This document shows, one piece after another, positions 5,093-5,733 of a DNA stretch of 5,733 bases. A program made the position numbers and the translations under genes. Position 1 is the first letter of the stretch, and the number at the start of each line of letters is the position of its first letter. The notes under the pieces are model-generated. The model was given only the letters and a program-made list of their open reading frames with translations. It was not told the origin of the DNA and made no database searches. Source of the stretch: Nanobdellota archaeon (GTDB taxonomy: Archaea > Nanobdellota > Nanobdellia > SCGC-AAA011-G17 > VGLX01); assembly GCA_030691925.1 (NCBI GenBank), contig JAUYDG010000016.1, positions 1 through 5,733 of the forward strand, in the 5' to 3' direction.

Positions 5093-5145
5093 CGTGCGAA
5101 GCGTTATAAATCAGTAAGGTTTTGTTTGTAATGACAAAAGTTTTA

Positions 5146-5191
5146 TAAATCCCTAAAACTAGGGATATATATACCTAAAAATAGGGATTTA
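5146..5191 (+). promoter_or_regulatory. Four-half-site operator palindrome over a TATA box
   Basis: Half-sites ATCCCTA (5149), TAGGGAT (5160), ATACCTA (5171) and TAGGGAT (5182) alternate in orientation and start exactly 11 bases apart. The outer ten bases on each side are perfectly complementary (5146-5155 with 5182-5191), and the inner arms match at eight of nine positions. The symmetry centre, between 5168 and 5169, coincides with the TATA-like ATATATAT (5165-5172 region). Initiation about 25-28 bases downstream would be at about 5193-5197, just before the ATG at 5200, giving a leaderless or nearly leaderless mRNA. A second box, TTTTATAAAT (5141-5150), overlaps the first half-site. A dimeric or tetrameric repressor here would block TBP/TFB or polymerase. 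The winged-helix protein encoded next is the obvious candidate, by inference. Confidence 0.7.
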
Positions 5192-5199
5192 AAAAAAAC

Positions 5200-5733
5200 A
5201 TGTTAAATAAAGAAAGCGGGATACTGTACTTTTTTGCGGCTGAGCCATGGAAGAAATATACTTTTACAGAGCTAAGGAAGGCTTCGAAGAAAAAGTCGAA
5301 AAGCTACCTGGCTATGGTATTAAAGAACCTTGTCAGAGAAGGGATAGTAAGGCAGGAGCGCATAGGGCGGCTTCCAGTGTATTTCCTAAACACTGGTTCG
5401 GCGAAGGCAAGATCATTCGCAGGATTTGTGCTGGAGCATAAAGGCCTAAATAAGAAGCATGTCCCCTATGATGATATGGAAAAGCTTATGCAAAAAATAC
5501 CTGCCCAGAACCATGTTTTTATCATTACAGGAAGCTACGCAAAAAACACGCAAACCAAAAAATCAGACATTGATGTTGTCATTCTGGTAGACGATGCTGT
5601 AGACACAAAAGGAGTGTATGCTGAGCTGTCTATTGCCTGCGAGATGAACATACCTCCAATCCATCTTTATGTATTTAAGAACAGCGAATTTATGGACATG
5701 CTGCTCAACAAACAAGCAAATTACGGCAAGGAA
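5200..5733 (+). CDS. Winged-helix/nucleotidyltransferase fusion, 5' part
   Basis: The frame is open to the right edge (178 codons seen, stop outside). Residues 3-65 look like a winged helix: a helix at ESGILYFFAAEP, a second at FTELRKAS, a recognition-type helix at KSYLAMVLKNLVREGIV, then a wing and strand (RQERIGRLPVYFLN). A linker leads to a minimal nucleotidyltransferase domain with G111-S112-Y-A-K and S122-D123-I-D125-VVILV, the metal-binding motif of the polymerase-beta superfamily. The Gly usual in GSxARG is Asn116. Where a third carboxylate is often found there is IHLYVF (153-158). Fusions of this type are frequent in DPANN archaea; related MNT proteins act as antitoxins that AMPylate HEPN toxins, but no HEPN gene is in view. 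The start at 5200 is the only ATG at the right distance from the operator promoter; GGGAT at 5184-5188 is at best a weak RBS. It may repress itself through the operator just upstream. Confidence 0.8.
   Translation, partial: MLNKESGILYFFAAEPWKKYTFTELRKASKKKSKSYLAMVLKNLVREGIVRQERIGRLPVYFLNTGSAKARSFAGFVLEHKGLNKKHVPYDDMEKLMQKIPAQNHVFIITGSYAKNTQTKKSDIDVVILVDDAVDTKGVYAELSIACEMNIPPIHLYVFKNSEFMDMLLNKQANYGKE

Larger units (their letters stand above)
4937..5199. other. Structured intergenic region without a gene
   Basis: No credible coding frame is present; the longest ATG frames here are of a few codons. In order it holds the T-run terminator, the 10-bp palindrome AACTTAAGTT (4962-4971), the inverted repeat ACGTTA/TAACGT (4981-4986 and 4992-4997), a terminator-like hairpin (5059-5092), a TATA-like GTTATAAAT (5102-5110), a second one, TTTTATAAAT (5141-5150), and the four-half-site palindrome (5146-5191). 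I could not fit a C/D-box sRNA, tRNA or known riboswitch to it. Confidence 0.55.

Noticed and set aside
5146..5191. CRISPR-like repeats
   Set aside because: The repeated units are 7-bp half-sites with 4-bp gaps over a promoter, without spacers; this is operator-like, not an array.
5247..5441. 64-codon plus-strand frame within the wHTH-nucleotidyltransferase gene
   Set aside because: It is an alternative frame; the frame from 5200 stays open for 178 codons and has recognisable motifs.

Overview
The window looks archaeal, probably a DPANN-type lineage such as the Woesearchaeota/Pacearchaeota group. This is inferred from gene style, not from a phylogenetic marker. The signs are TATA/BRE-like promoter boxes (TTTAAATAT behind CGAAA; ATATATAT) close to start codons, a tRNA-Pro with no encoded CCA, T-run terminators, heavy use of ATA/AGA/AGG codons, a winged-helix plus nucleotidyltransferase fusion, and a Cys-rich lipoprotein.

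Layout, left to right. (1) 2-322 is the 3' end of a beta-helix (GXGXG-type) gene with 19-residue repeats. (2) 412-1575 is a calcineurin-like metallophosphoesterase with its own promoter and a large insert between two metal-binding motifs. (3) 1603-2292 is a small membrane protein that resembles the AlaE alanine exporter family with an added C-terminal segment. (4) On the minus strand, converging on it, a secreted Cys-rich lipoprotein (2744-3946) is followed 16 bases later by a cytidine/blasticidin-S-deaminase-like enzyme (2326-2727). (5) At 4069-4714 a tRNA-Pro(CGG) gene is followed by one AT-rich gene of 171 codons and then by an exact 22-bp copy of the tRNA 3' end. This is the attL/attR arrangement of integration into a tRNA gene, but the interval is only about 0.57 kb. 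(6) At 4715-4936 a start-less ORF lies on the opposite strand, back to back with the tRNA, and looks like a gene remnant ending in a T-run terminator. (7) 4937-5199 is non-coding and structured: small hairpins, a terminator-like stem, and a striking 46-bp palindrome with four half-sites exactly 11 bp apart centred on a TATA-like ATATATAT. (8) From 5200 to the right edge runs a winged-helix/nucleotidyltransferase fusion whose stop lies beyond the window.

Two things stand out. One is the miniature tRNA-flanked single-gene cassette, whose gene has a strong Shine-Dalgarno sequence but no visible promoter of its own and could be expressed by read-through from the tRNA. The other is the wHTH-nucleotidyltransferase gene behind a symmetric operator array over its promoter, which suggests a self-repressing switch of the toxin-antitoxin or defence kind. 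The remaining genes are ordinary chromosomal housekeeping or accessory genes.
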